DNA of 64,000 bases from Fulvia fulva (GCF_020509005.1 NC_063017.1:2418001-2482000), one strand, 5' to 3'; shown: positions 24,079-35,320, numbered from the stretch's first letter. Numbers and translations: made by a program. Notes: a model not told the origin generated them from the sequence alone.

Positions 24079-24581
24079 TGATATTATCTGGAGGTAAGGC
24101 GATGACCACTGTACGTATAGATTGGCTGCCAGTGCCAACCCTTGCGCGCGTCCAGCAGCAGAGAGGGGCGATGAGTCGTTTACGGCAGCGAGAGAAAACG
24201 GTGGCCGCGAGGCGGGTCCACGATGATTGTGGACTGCTAAGTTGCTGCTAGGAGGATGCGCTCAGTCAAGCCACTGCCGAAATGCAGCGTATTGACCCCA
24301 TCCATCGGGGAGTGCTACGGCCCAAGGACAAGGGTGTCATGCCAGCCCGCGATACCTAATACCTACTAGGTAGTTTAGCCTCAGCGCTCCACCTGCAGGT
24401 GGCTGGTGCGGGTCACTGGTGCAGGACAAGAAAGAGGATCGGCCGGCTGTTCCTCTGCCTCCACAGTGCTCGCCTGGATCGAAGATGCGACAGGGGACCG
24501 CGACATCGACGGCGACAGGGTGCTGGGGCGGCATCACTGCTGCTGGGCCGGGGTGTTCAGCGCACACTCGCTGCATGTCGT

Positions 24582-24605
24582 CTGCACAACTGCACAACTG
24601 CACAA
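24582..24605 (+). repeat. Three tandem copies of CTGCACAA
   Basis: Three perfect 8-bp units are followed by a partial fourth (CTGC). No function is apparent. Confidence 0.85.
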
Positions 24606-26160
24606 CTGCGACGCCCGCGGACAACGCTTTCCGCGTCTCTCAACATTCGCGTCTTTCAACACGCGATACGCGCTCCAATTGTGCCTGCTGCTGGTTTTCA
24701 TTTACTGTAGTGACATATCGCACCGGCGGCGGCGGCTCTTCCTCCGCCGGCTGTTGGTAGACGAGATCATAAACGTTGCACCTGCTGCCCTGCGACAGAA
24801 ACGCTGTGCTTGGCACTAATGTAATGCAAAAGCGTGAAAAGCTTGGGAGCAAAGTATAGGTTACGGGTGGCGGATGGGCTAGTGTGTTTAGACGTGGTTG
24901 CAAGGTGGAGACGGCGATCGTATGCCACCACCCTGTCCTGTAGTCTGTAGACTGTCGCTCTGCGCAGCCGCCCTGGCATCCACTGCAGCATCCCTCCACC
25001 TCCATCTGCTGCATCCGCGAATGGCGAGCGCAGGATCGTGGTCCATTACACGCACTACTGACCGAGTGCCGTGGGTAGATGCGTGCTGCGCGAGCTCTGC
25101 CAATGGCCGCACGCTGCAACCCCCCCTCCCCCCCGATGCACGGCTCTGGACAACAACCAGCTGCTCATGAACATGCTCCTGATGAGACGACCATCATGCG
25201 GCCTGCTCCTGCACTGTGCCCTGCATACAGGATGCTGCTCGGCTGCACATTATGCTGGAGCCGACCACACGACCTGCCGGCGATCCCATCAAAGCCCCGC
25301 TGCTGCTGCTGCTCGCGTTCCTTTCTTGAGAACAACGCCGGTCATCAGCACGCGGAACGCCCAGGTGAGAATCGGCCCCGGTTACCATGTGCACTGGCTT
25401 AGAGTTGCTGCGTGTCAAGATGCTTGCGCACTTCTCCACTATCGGACGAGGTGTCCCTGGTTCGGCATGGCTCCACGCGCGAAGCGCTATCGAACAGCGC
25501 AACCTCATCTGCTCCATGTCAAGGCCAGATGTGGCGAACCTGCATATCGCTCTGCTTCTGCCACGCTCTCAAACACTCCACCTGGCTGCCGCGGCCGAGA
25601 AGGCGGCATGGCGGCGAAGTGGCAGTCATTTGTGGCGTAGTCATGCTGTCAGGCGGGTACCAGACTGCTGCTCGCGTCGGGTGCAGGCATGTTGGATGCG
25701 GCACAGCGACTGGCTCAAAACATTTCAGCTGCAGCGCGAGAAGCGCCCTCAAGAGCTAAATTTACTGCATCTCACATGTCCTTGGCGAGAGGCGTAGAGT
25801 GACGTCCTCAACCCACGATTGCGGCCGGAGCCCGAACTTGTCCCTTGCGGGAACTTGCACGAAGCTTAAACGGCACTTTAAAGTTTCGTCCCTTCCGCAC
25901 ATGCACTCGCCGTCGAGGCAGATCTGAATCAAGACAACCTGGAATCGCCTTCTGGGTCGGACGTGCTTGCCGAATCGTTTAGCCTTTCGACTGCCCTCAA
26001 CCTTGTACAGCGTGCATGGATGACTCTCACTGCACTTTTCTGCCACGAGTAACTACATGTACCATCAACTACAACATGGCGCACCAACCGACCATGCACG
26101 GCACAGAACAGCAACGTCTCACAGGAAACCAACGCCTCACATGAAAGCGAACTCTCACAA

Positions 26161-27488
26161 ATGCCATCGCCTACGCCGCAGGTGCAAGAACAGTACACTG
26201 CCATAGTGAGCACCATGTATGGCCTCTCTGTCAAGCCGGAAACTATCGGTACGCCTCTAGACAGATATCAAGAGAAACCGCAGAAACTGTGCATGACACC
26301 TGTTAAGCACAAAGTAACCTCCGTCCAGACGCCCGTCACACGACTACCAGATCTCGCCAAAGACCACAACAAGACTCGTGATGTACTGCGTCAGCGTCAT
26401 GCCACAGCACTCCAGGCGGAGTACTCTAACGCTCTCACACCGCACACCGCAACATTATACAAGGACTATACCGCAGTACTCCACGCCGAGATGTACCGTC
26501 CTGACACCGACGAACCAAACTGGGAACTCGTTATGGCGATGGAGAAAGCCATCGCCCGTCATGAATAACATCGAGTGGCGAAGGTTGAAGAAGTGGAGAA
26601 ACTCAAGGGCGTCCTTACCGGCCTGGAACGTGTCGAGCTATACCATCGGTATGGAGATTACCTGGAGATGGAGTACGCAAGACTCGTTGATGCGGGTCAC
26701 AAGGAGCAGGTGCCCATAGGAATCAAGTACTGTACGGATATGGCAAATGCACTGGAGCGGGAAGAGGGCGACGCAAACGCGACGTCAGCTGTAGATCGGG
26801 ATGCCGACATGTGGGACAAAGATTTACACAAGAAGGTCAGACTGCATGTAGCCATATCGGATGGTCGGCGCAGCACGGAAAGAGGGTCATTCAAGAGTAC
26901 GCTGCGAGGAATACTATCGTCCACTCGGGCTTGAAGGAGCTGATCAGTCAGGGTGAATGGGCAGCCATGGGCAAGCAGATAGACGATGATACCAGCACTC
27001 TGGACCTGATCTTCCGGCCGGGAGAAGCTGCAGAAGCTGAAGCAAAGGCCGCCCTCCGAAAGATAGGCGAAGATATCAGACGAGCATGGCTAGAGGATTC
27101 TGGAGGCGGCAATGCTACTGTCTACAACGCGCGACCCCCGATCTACATGGCTAGGCGAAACGGAGTCGTTGAGTACGAGAAGCTTCTGCCGTTCAGCGAG
27201 CTGGCAGACGACTACGACCAAGCAACTTTCGACAAGCTACTCGACAAGGCGAAAGTGAAGACCAAGCAGACTGATGATCAACGAGTCCAGCAGTCGAGCA
27301 AAGATGCGCTCATCAACCGACTTGAAAAGAGGAAGACGCTGCTGATAAAGCAATGCGACGAAGAGAGAAAGAAGTCTGCAGCACTTGAGGCGGAGGTTGA
27401 GCGTTACAAGATGGACTATCTGAAGCAATTGGCTACTACGGAGGAATTGAGGGGGGAATTGAGAAAGCGTATTAAAGACCGAGACTGA
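26161..27488 (+). pseudogene. Orphan gene with in-frame stop and a frame change, unrecognised
   Basis: ATG at 26161 opens a frame of 135 codons that stops at TAA 26566-26568. The same frame resumes at once (HRVAKVEEVEKL...) to 26934, so the TAA looks like a nonsense change in one longer protein. Coding character then passes to a second frame ending at 27488 (GKRVIQEYAARNTIVHSG onward). That change can be explained by an 84-nt phase-0 intron from GTAGAT (about 26790) to GCGCAG (about 26873), or by an indel. The protein is rich in charged helices (ELADDYDQATFDKLLDKAK, KSAALEAEVERYKMDYLKQL) and ends in a probable coiled coil. No family is recognised. An 8-bp hairpin (GGCGATGG/CCATCGCC) lies just before the stop. 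It may be lineage-specific and decaying. Confidence 0.5.
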
Positions 27489-28905
27489 AGACGCAGAAGC
27501 TTAGTCGCATCGGTGCCAATCACCACAAGGCTTAAAGTAGATCGATCTGGTTGTTCTGGGGGCTAAGTCTTGCTCTCTGAAGACTGTATCGTGTGCCGGC
27601 GCGGCCATTTGCCTGTCAGTGCTTCTAATGTCTTACTTCCTCTGGCACCGACAGGATGAGCTGGCGTTTATATTGCAGGCTGCTTTCTGCCAGAGTCCCT
27701 TGATAGCAAGACGAATGATAGCTGACCCTGTTGCCCAGCACCATATATGGAGATGCACACACTGGCGTGGCCGCCGACGGACGACAGTCTCGTTGACCGA
27801 CGGCCGCCGCGGCCACACACACGACGTTTCGAGACCGCGCGGCTGACCCAGAGTGCGAACGAACAACGGACAACGCACGCCACGAAGTACAACCACTGAT
27901 CAGCCCCGAGAACCGCAGCAGCCGAATGATCCTCGTTGTGTTTGGGCTGCCCGCTTCAGGAAGTCACTGGACCCTACCTGTCTTCGTGGATCTCCTTGGC
28001 TTTACGCTACGGTTGCGAGGAATGGCGCTAGCACGCGCGCGGAAGTGCTCTCCCGGCTGCGAGAGGTAGGTCCTCATGACTAGGCACTAATGGCTGCCAT
28101 CGTTGCCGCTGGCTATACTATCTTGCTTCTCGGAGGTCTGTCATATGACAGACACCATCGTAGGGTTGGTGCGACTGTGAGGAGGATACGATTGTCTTAT
28201 CACTGCAGATCGGAAGATTGGGCATTCATGCTGCTGTCTTTGAGCTCTTTAGAATGCATCTGCTCTGCTTCCGAGACGGATCATGCCACTTTCAGTAAGG
28301 CAACGGCATGCTCTGGTAGGAGAGTGCTTCTCAGCAGCCTGTGACTCAACGGAGTATCCGTGGAGCTGATCAACCCCTGCTGTGAGTGCTTCCTGTGCAT
28401 GGACGCCATTGTGACGGACGGTTCAGAGTAGTGAGCAATTGATGATCAGAATTGGACCGGATCGAGCTCGTGTCGAGGTCTCCGCCCTGGCCAGCAGAAC
28501 TGAAATGAGATATTCATGGTTTCGCGTGCCTGAATGCATCGCAAGCTTCGTAACTTACGGGTGTCCCACATTCGTAGTCACCTCACGGCGTTTCGGAGCA
28601 GATAGATGGTCAGCTATGGAATTCAGACAGCTTGGTCCCGTTCTAAATATCTACCACTGTAAACTACTGCGTCGTGCACATCGTCAGCGGAAAGTCTTCG
28701 AGGTCCGCGCATGTGCTCATAACGCCTGGACTGCCATAGCGAGTCCTTACCGCATACCTAGTCGTTTCCTGTCTCTCCACCTATTTTGTCCCCAGCCTAG
28801 CATAGGGATCATGCTGATGGTACTTTACCACACTTTCCCGCCAGGGCCACAGCCTCCTTATGTGATCTCAATTTGATGGGCGGCCGACCTATCCTTCAGA
28901 GCGGA
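27489..28905. other. Intergenic 1.4 kb, no gene supported
   Basis: Open frames such as 28439-28876 have no recognisable motif. A GC-rich imperfect inverted repeat (GTGGCCG/CGGCCAC arms near 27764-27820) is the only structure noticed. Confidence 0.4.
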
Positions 28906-29522
28906 TCAATACCCGCCGACCTCATCGACCAAACGATCCTCAAAGGCTTCAAGCTTCCCTGTCTTCTGGAAGTGGGCCACACCGCTAGCTATGGCCTTGC
29001 CACTCTGGTCCCAGATCACATCATAGGATATTGGATGAGCACGAGGATGCTTCTTGCTGTGGAGGCCAAGGAACGTAATCTTCAGATCACGAAACTTACT
29101 CTGGTCGACGGGGTTCGACGCCACAATTCGCTCGTTGAGGGACTGGCAGGATCAGGCGGAGATAAGTAAGTGCACCTGCTTTCTCCAGAACGAGGGCAGG
29201 GTCATGGGTGGTCTCATCGTCCTCACCATCTCTTGGCCCAAGAGAAGCCGGGATAATGCAAGAGTCGACCAATGCAGTCGCGGAAGTAATTGGAGGTGAG
29301 GTTAAGGTAGAGAGAACCTTCGGGGAAGACGTAGTCTGTGTTGATGGACTGTGGCCGCACAAGCATGTCTGGATGGCACACGCTGATCTTGCGCAACAGA
29401 CGAGCTTTTTCGAGCCCGATGACGTGCAGGGAGAAGTCGAGAGCGATTCAGCCTGTGACATTGCTGAAGCGGAACTGGTTCTTGGTCTCACACTTTTGGT
29501 CGACTTTCCGAGCAGTTATGTG
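28906..29522 (-). pseudogene. Relic of an unrecognised gene
   Basis: On the minus strand one frame is open from 29522, broken by TGA at 29448-29450. It then reads ALDFSLHVIGLEKARLLRKI, SVCHPDMLVRPQSINTDYVF and YFRDCIGRLLHYPGFSWAKR to a TGA at 29223-29225. A second frame from about 29150 to the stop at 28906 (SKFRDLKITFLGLHSKKHP ... GKLEAFEDRLVDEVGGY) also looks like protein. The obvious GTGAGG to TGCCAG intron joins the two in the wrong phase, so at least one indel and one nonsense codon are needed. No start codon or family is evident. Truncation and decay is the simplest reading; an unresolved multi-exon gene is possible. Confidence 0.35.
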
Positions 29523-29826
29523 TCAACAGCCCTGAAGCATGATACGTGCGGCACTGGAAATTTCGACTTTGTGCCCGCTTGTCTCGAGAGCCACCCTCCT
29601 ACACGCACGCCGGGGCGGACTCAAGCACGGTCACACCTTCGACTGGACTCGTGCGACAGCGGCGGAGCGCTGGTAGAATCACGTTGGGTATCTCTGCATC
29701 TGATATACATTTTGCACTTCTCTGTCATGTACTCCGCTGTCCGCTGCTTTGCTGTGCCGAATCCTGGCGAGCTCTTCTCGTTAGCAGCCACTGGACGTAC
29801 TCGTACTGCAACTTTTCCGCAGTCCG

Positions 29827-30958
29827 CTATGCTGCTTTCTGCTGCAGTAGAAAACCGGCCGACTTTGCCGTGTCCACCACCAACAGTCCTTCTTCAGCCT
29901 TACCGAGCAAGCCGACATCACCTTTGTTCGCGCCCGTGTCATGTTCCCAGAGCTTCACTGACCCGCTCTGAAACCTCATCACACAACTGCTGCCTGCATA
30001 TGCCACTCTGTCGCCGATCTCGATGTGCTCGCCGTGGTCCATTTGTACTGCACCTTTCGCCACACCTTCGCTTCCGCATCGATTAGCAAAGACGACGACA
30101 ATCGGCTCGTTGGGTTGGCTGTCCACGAAGGGCCAGAAGCGCTCAAGCCAGTACGCTACTGTCTCCATGTCTGGGCGTTCGGGATTCATTTGAGTATCTT
30201 CCGGGGAGAGTCGTGTCAGCCAAGCCATGGACAAGACGACGAGCTTGACATTGAATTGCAGCATTGTCGTAGCGAATTCATAGTTGGTCCAAGGTGATTG
30301 AAAGCGGTAGGGATTGATATCCATGCATATCCCATGACCAACCAGTCCTAGATCGCCGAGCTGAGAGGCGAAGAAGGGCGTGCCTGTAGCAGTGGATCGG
30401 AAGCCTTCTTCAGCCCACGTCTCGTCAGTGTAGTAGAGGAAGGACTTTCGATAGTTGGCCAGGACATCTCCGGTTGGTGCGACTGTGACTGTAGAGTTGT
30501 AGTTCCCCGTAATCAGACTGCCATCAGTGCGACGCTCGTTTGCTATTTCTGGGTAGCCTGGATGTAGTGTTAGCGACAAGCAGGGCATGTAGACAGAGGT
30601 AGCTGAGCAAACAGAGGACGTTCATGACCGCTGTCCCCAGTTGTAACTTAGAGCAGCAGGAAGTTTTGCTTGGGGCAAAGTACTTACCAACAGTCACAGT
30701 ACATCGTCGTTTCTGAGCCATATGTACAGCCCATTTGGTAGTAGGTCCATTTGCTGTGGGTTCCAAAAATGGCCGTATTGCTTCTAGCGAAGGGAAGTTG
30801 TAGCCGGAAAATGCGAGCTCCGGTAGCACCAGGAGATCTAGCTGTACATCTCTGTGTTGGTCCAGGAGATGCTCTGCGTGCTTCATGTTCCTCTCGACTG
30901 AGCCCAGGTGCGGATTGAATTGCAGCACGGCGACCTTCATGTTGGCTGCCTTCGCCAC
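29827..30958 (-). CDS. NTA1: Carbon-nitrogen hydrolase, probable protein N-terminal amidase NTA1
   Basis: Exons 30958-30688 and 30557-29827 join in phase 1 across a 130-nt intron (GTAAGT donor, ATCCAG acceptor) to give 333 aa. NTA1 deamidates N-terminal Asn and Gln to Asp and Glu, feeding the Arg/N-degron pathway. The nitrilase triad is visible: Glu47 in VLPELAFSGYNF, Lys128 in YRKSFLYYTDE and Cys168 in GHGICMDINPYRFQSPW. The last block, with WTNYEFA and SMAWLTRL after it, is typical of Nta1-type nitrilases rather than of plant nitrilases or omega-amidases. Budding-yeast Nta1 is longer, so this is a compact form. A start seven codons later (MKVAVLQFNP) is equally plausible. Catalytic residues are intact. 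The substrate call is by family pattern. Confidence 0.82.
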
Positions 30959-31397
30959 TCACGGCGGCGGCGTGGCAGCTACGCCTGTACGTCAGACCAG
31001 TCCGAGGAATCTGCAATGGAAAATGACACTCTCAAGATCCGCGCGTGGGATACAATTCTGCGACACCAACCGCGATTCGATGCGATGCTGATGATGCCTT
31101 AGTTCGGCTGGCGTTTGCTCGTTGCTCACTGTCGACGACCGGGTTGCTCTTGGTGGTGTTGAACTTGCTCAGACGGGAGGATATACGAACAACCAATCCA
31201 GAGCGCCAATACTCCTTCTACGCCACGGTTGTTGTTGATGATCGCTCCTACCATGTGTGGAAAATGAGCTACACGGTCTCGCCTCCGGGGCGAGCTTTTG
31301 GCAGTCGGCACCACGACATCTGACCTCGCATTCACCTGACAAAGACAGAGTGCTCTCCGGCAGGCATTTAGCATTGATAGGCAACTATGACCCCCAT
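30959..31397. other. Intergenic between NTA1 and the NmrA-like gene
   Basis: This region upstream of NTA1 contains its promoter and the 3' end of the NmrA-like gene. No feature was recognised. Confidence 0.45.
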
Positions 31398-32434
31398 CTA
31401 TAACGATGCGGACCCTCCCTCAAGACCCCACTCCTGTCTCCGAATCCAGTCCGCAACGTTGGTAAGCTTCCTTACATCAACACCACATTCCTCCGGACTC
31501 TTGACCTCGAGCTCACTCCCATCCCATCCCCAAACACTACAAAGCCTCCCACTGTCGCCGCCCTCCCTCGCCATCCACTCCGGCACTCCGGCCGCCTTGA
31601 TCTCTTCGTAGCCTACATACTCCACTGTCGCCTTGACACCCAGCGGTCTGCCCTAAAGCTGGACGCATTCCTCGCTCCGCATGAGCTCACAGTAACCCAA
31701 CATCACAGTCTCTGGCTCACAATCGATGAGAGCACGGACGAAGTAGCCTACGTCGTTGGGTGGGTTGACGAACGGAATGTGCTTGCCGCTGGGCTGCCCA
31801 CTCATGGGCACGATCCAGTCACCTGTTGCTGGATCTTTGCGAGGTGACCGGAAAGGAGCCAACATGGCATTGCTCAGATGGTGACCCACTTGGACGTAAC
31901 TACTGACCCTCGCAAGCTCTGGGTACGTGGCCTTGAGGTATTCGCTGTAAGGAGCTTTGCCCTCAAAGTGAAGATCGTGCTTGATTCGCCGTTGGACCAT
32001 TTCCTCAAATCAGCAAGCGTCGAGATGGTGAGGCGGTGGAGCGGCTTCATCGCGTGGACTTTCGCCGCGGCGTCTATTATGTTCTTTCCCTGCTGAAATT
32101 CTCTCTCGTACGCTAGTGCAATAGGCTGGCGATTCTGCTGTCGTGCTTGAGCGAAGATCTGGCGACCGGGCTTGACGAACTGCCAGAAGTCTGTTACGCT
32201 AAAGATGGCATCGGCACCTTCGAAGGCTCTCTCGAGGGATGGAACGTTGTCGAGGTCGGCTGCTGCGATGAGCTCGATACCGGCTTCACGGAGATGAGCA
32301 TCAGAGGTACTGTAAGGCTCGCGAGTCACGCCCCTGAAATGCCAGCCAGGTTCAGATTGGAAGACTTTGGCCACGGAGCCGCCTTGTTGGCCGGTGATGC
32401 CAATGATGACGATGAGCTTCTTGTCGGTAGGCAT
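31398..32434 (-). pseudogene. NmrA-like NAD(P)-binding protein, frameshift plus nonsense codon
   Basis: The minus-strand gene starts with ATG at 32434. The N-terminal Rossmann fold shows the glycine motif GITGQQGGSVAK, then DLDNVPSLERAFEGADAIFSVTDFW. These are hallmarks of the NmrA family of redox-sensing, non-catalytic short-chain dehydrogenase relatives that regulate gene expression. The reading frame slips at 31984-31986: LADLRKWSNGE continues one base out of frame as IKHDLHFEGKAPYSEYLKA, consistent with loss of one A from an AAA run. A second lesion, TAG at 31653-31655, interrupts ECVQL and GRPLGVKATVEYVGYEE; TGG would fit the family. The tail then runs open to 31398. Restored length would be about 345 aa, normal for NmrA-like proteins. 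Two independent lesions make a functional product unlikely. Confidence 0.85.
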
Positions 32435-33116
32435 GATGAAGCGGTGGATGGAGTTCTAAGGGACGCTGTAGATGCCTCGCGGGAAGTGAAGCGACTTTTA
32501 CACCTTCTTGCTGGCGAACGGGAGCGGTATTGCTTCTGGGCCCAGAAGGCGCATTCAACTCTGTGTCGGACCTACAGACATTATGATTGGTGTCGTGCGA
32601 AGGACACAGGCGAAGAGCTGTGCTGTCAGTCAGAAAACCCGGCCCAGGTCGTCGCTAGATCGCTTGTAAAGAGCGAGGATAAGATCTCGCTTCACAGAAG
32701 CAGAAATGTGGTGTGCGGATGACACTTCAGATTCCGGCCATCTCTCGCAATCGAGTGTGCATCTTCAGGTCCAATCGATGATGGCGGGTGATGCTTGCCC
32801 AGATACAAAGGTGCACAACGTCATACGCAGCCAACGACACAGATCATGGTTCATCAAACATTGCCTTTTCAGAGGTTTCTCATTGCTTGTCCGCTATCTC
32901 TTCAGCAGCAAGAGCAAGACTAACCATAGACGAATGTCCCGTCGTCCACCGCGATTGCTAACGCCGTAGATGAAAGTGCAGTCATGTCCGCCTCAGTCCT
33001 CCTTCAACCATGCCCTCGCATCCACAGAAACGATCGCTCTTTCCCTTTTGTGTGAAGTCGTGAAAGTCGCCGAAGTCGGTGTCGCTAGAGTTGTTCCTCT
33101 GCTGAGGGCGAGTCGT
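32435..33116. other. Intergenic 0.7 kb
   Basis: This contains the upstream region of the NmrA-like gene and the 3' region of the eL39 gene. The open frames are shadows or chance. Nothing else was seen. Confidence 0.45.
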
Positions 33117-33422
33117 CTAGATACCGATACGGGTCTTGCGCCAGTGTCGTCTCTTGGCGTTGTAGCTGTGTGTGCAGGTTAGTCTAGGTGTTCTCGATGC
33201 CATGTCTTCGAGGCTACGGTGTTCGCATTTCGCTCCTAGCTCTCAGGAATATCGTACCGGATGGTGTTACCAGTCCTCAGGCGGATCCATTGTGGGATTG
33301 GGCGGTTCTGCTTCTGCGCCTTTGCGAGCTTGACCTTGATGCGGAAAGTCTTGTGGGACTGTGCGGTGTCCCGTCAGCACCTCATTGCCTCCTCCCTCTC
33401 ATGGCAGTATACGTACAGGCAT
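33117..33422 (-). CDS. RPL39: Ribosomal protein eL39
   Basis: The gene has three exons on the minus strand: 33422-33417 (only ATGCCT), 33358-33258 and 33165-33117. They join to a 51-aa protein, exactly the usual size of eL39. Introns are 58 nt (donor GTACGT, acceptor CGCACAG) and 92 nt (donor GTACGA, acceptor CACACAG). The product begins [19 protein letters not shown] and continues [18 protein letters not shown] and [14 protein letters not shown], matching the near-invariant eL39 sequence known across eukaryotes. eL39 lines the polypeptide exit tunnel of the large subunit. No single exon exceeds 34 codons, so simple open-frame scans miss it. It is divergent from the Spo12-like gene, sharing a 315-bp promoter region. 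Confidence 0.97.
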
Positions 33423-33737
33423 CTTGACGGTTGTCGCTGATGTCTTGGGTGGTTTCTGATGTCGCTGGACGTCGTCCTTGCAGCGGCGACACGAATTGTG
33501 CGGTAGATTCATTTCAGGACTTGGCAGGAAGGCGCGCTAGCGCATGTATGCCTCAGGCTTGAATCTCGTCGTCCTTGACAACGAAATGTTTTCGGTCACG
33601 TTCCCGCCGACCTTGCACCGATCCATCAGCACAAAACTACCAGAGATCAAGCCTCACCAAAGCAAGCAATCGCTGTTACACAAACACTCTCAACCGCTTA
33701 CAGCATACCACACGACAGCATCTCCACAATTGCAACC
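33423..33737. promoter_or_regulatory. Shared divergent promoter region (eL39 / Spo12-like)
   Basis: This 315-bp region separates the two start codons and so must hold both promoters. No specific motif was identified with confidence. Confidence 0.55.
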
Positions 33738-34119
33738 ATGTCTGCCCTTACCGACCGCGACACAAACGCCCAGATGGCTTCCAACAACGCCGAGACGAAC
33801 GAAAAGCCAAAGGTCACTGGCACAGAGAACAAGTCGCAGCGGAGCCTCCAGCAGCAAATCGCAAGCAACAACGCGACTGGCGACAAGTACATCAGCCCTT
33901 CAGATGCGATCCTGAGCCCGGCGAGTCAGAAATTGGCAGGTTTCAAGCAAAGGCAGATCAACAAGCAGTAAGTGGCAAGAACGCTTTTGTGGTATGGACT
34001 TCCACTGACAGTATCCCAGGAACGGCAAGAACCCAACAGCCCGTTCGCTCTTCTCGAGAAGCGCCAGCAGTGTCAGCGGGGCCTCGTTGGACGACTCGGA
34101 AGACATCTCTTCGAAGTAA
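33738..34119 (+). CDS. Spo12-like small protein
   Basis: Exons 33738-33967 and 34020-34119 join in phase 2 across a 52-nt intron (GTAAGT donor, TCCCAG acceptor) to give 109 aa. The conserved core YISPSDAILSPASQKLAGFK followed by QRQINK resembles the Spo12 family signature (SPSD-x-I-x-SP-x-S/T-x-KL). A second short block TARSLFSRS follows, as in fungal homologues. Spo12 acts in the FEAR network that releases Cdc14 and promotes mitotic and meiotic exit. The Cys usually found in SPC is Ala here (SPAS), which lowers certainty. The first ATG is used because it begins the only Ser/Asn-rich N-terminal extension in frame. The two Ser-Pro dipeptides could be CDK sites. Confidence 0.62.
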
Positions 34120-34534
34120 TCGACATCTCGATGGCGCAGTAAAATCCGGAGCCACTCTACCTGGGTTCCGAGGGTAGCTTATCGAAGCAGCTGTATGAAC
34201 GATATAATGTTCTGTTTGTGCTTGGACTATGGCGTTTGGGAATGGACCTGGATCGCTCGCAAACCGCTTGAGCTCTTTTCTTTTGGGATCGGATTGGAGA
34301 CACTCTTTCGTCTTTCTTTGAGTATGGTTAGTGAAAAGGAAGAATGATAACGCATCGGAATTTGACTCCATGACAATACATGCGTCCATGCTCCATCGCA
34401 TATAGCATTACCTCGAGCATTGCGCAGACACGGGTCGATCTCCACCAGCTCTCCTCACCATCGGCCTGCTTACGATGTCTTGAAAGACCATAGTAACTGC
34501 GTCTTGGTTCCATAGTGGTCCCACGTCCTCAGAC
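34120..34534. other. Convergent 3' region
   Basis: The Spo12-like gene and the thioredoxin-like gene converge here. No coding sequence or structural RNA was recognised. Confidence 0.5.
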
Positions 34535-34992
34535 TCACAAAGCGCCCTCTCCAGACACAAGCCGCTGCAACCGTTCCGCATCCATAATCTCCCCTTCCGT
34601 CAAACGACCGACTTCCTTTACCGAATCACCAACCCGCTGGAATCGAACGAGGGTCGGGACATTGTGCACATTCCACTTGGTACGGAACACATTACTCGGA
34701 TCCCTCCATCTACACCTACACATCAGCATAATTTCTGCCGATGCTGTGGCCGGTATCCATACTCTGCTCTCTGTCCGACTTCGACGAAGGCGGCTGTGGG
34801 TGATTCGTCCCGCTGGAAGGTTGCTTCGAGCGTGGGCAGAGTGGCACGCACATCAGGGCACCATGGCTGCTGGGTGGCCGGATCTTTTGAGGATAGGAAG
34901 GCGATGAAGAAGCTTGAGTCGTCGACTGGTAGGGCTGCAGCGGTGTCGGGGATCTCGAAAGCTGGGAGAATTGGCATTTTGATTGTGTTCAA
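34535..34992 (-). CDS. TXNDC17-like thioredoxin-fold protein
   Basis: Exons 34992-34763 and 34709-34535 join in phase 2 across a 53-nt intron (GTATGG donor, GTGTAG acceptor) to give 134 aa. The sequence fits the TXNDC17/TRP14 type of thioredoxin fold: FFIAFLSSKDPATQQPWCPD, ATLPTLEATF, then W-RDPSNVFRTKW and NVPTLVRFQ with the cis-proline. The family's usual active site is WCPDC. Here it reads WCPDV, so the second cysteine is absent and only Cys45 remains; a classical dithiol reductase cycle is not possible. A monothiol or structural role is inferred. The start could also be the second Met (MPILPAFEIP), which better matches family length. Confidence 0.82.
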
Positions 34993-35320
34993 GTCTTTTC
35001 AAGATGGACTTCACTTTGGGGAGCAATGATGGGTGTCTGACAACGTTGCCCTCTCTCGGCGCTTGTGCACAGCACGGGCAAAAGATGAAGTCCCGACCCC
35101 AGCTCGGCTCGGCTTTTGACGGCATCATAATTCACTTTGGTATTGGACAGACCTTCCACAAGACAAGGTCTTTCTTTGGCTACTGAGCACAACAAGGAAG
35201 ACATACAACACCCTCAACTTGTTGAACGATGCCCAGAGGCCTCGCATATGTCGTTACTGGATGCGCCCACAGTCCCGGCATTCCGATCTCTATTACTTGG
35301 GGTTCCACTTCGCTGAGCGA
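34993..35320. other. Intergenic
   Basis: This is the promoter of the thioredoxin-like gene and the 3' flank of the secreted-protein gene. Nothing further was seen. Confidence 0.45.

Larger units (their letters stand above)
23582..26160. other. Intergenic 2.6 kb upstream of the Zn2Cys6 gene
   Basis: This holds the promoter of the Zn2Cys6 gene, two short tandem repeats (listed separately) and several short CTG runs. The many open frames on both strands look like GC-rich chance frames and carry no recognisable domain. No RNA gene was recognised. Confidence 0.4.

Noticed and set aside
24582..24605. CRISPR-like or telomeric repeat
   Set aside because: It is only three contiguous 8-bp units without spacers, and the unit is not a fungal telomere repeat.
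29208..30086. Plus-strand 292-aa open frame
   Set aside because: It overlaps the NTA1 second exon and the minus-strand relic. It has no motif and reads as a shadow of their codon pattern.
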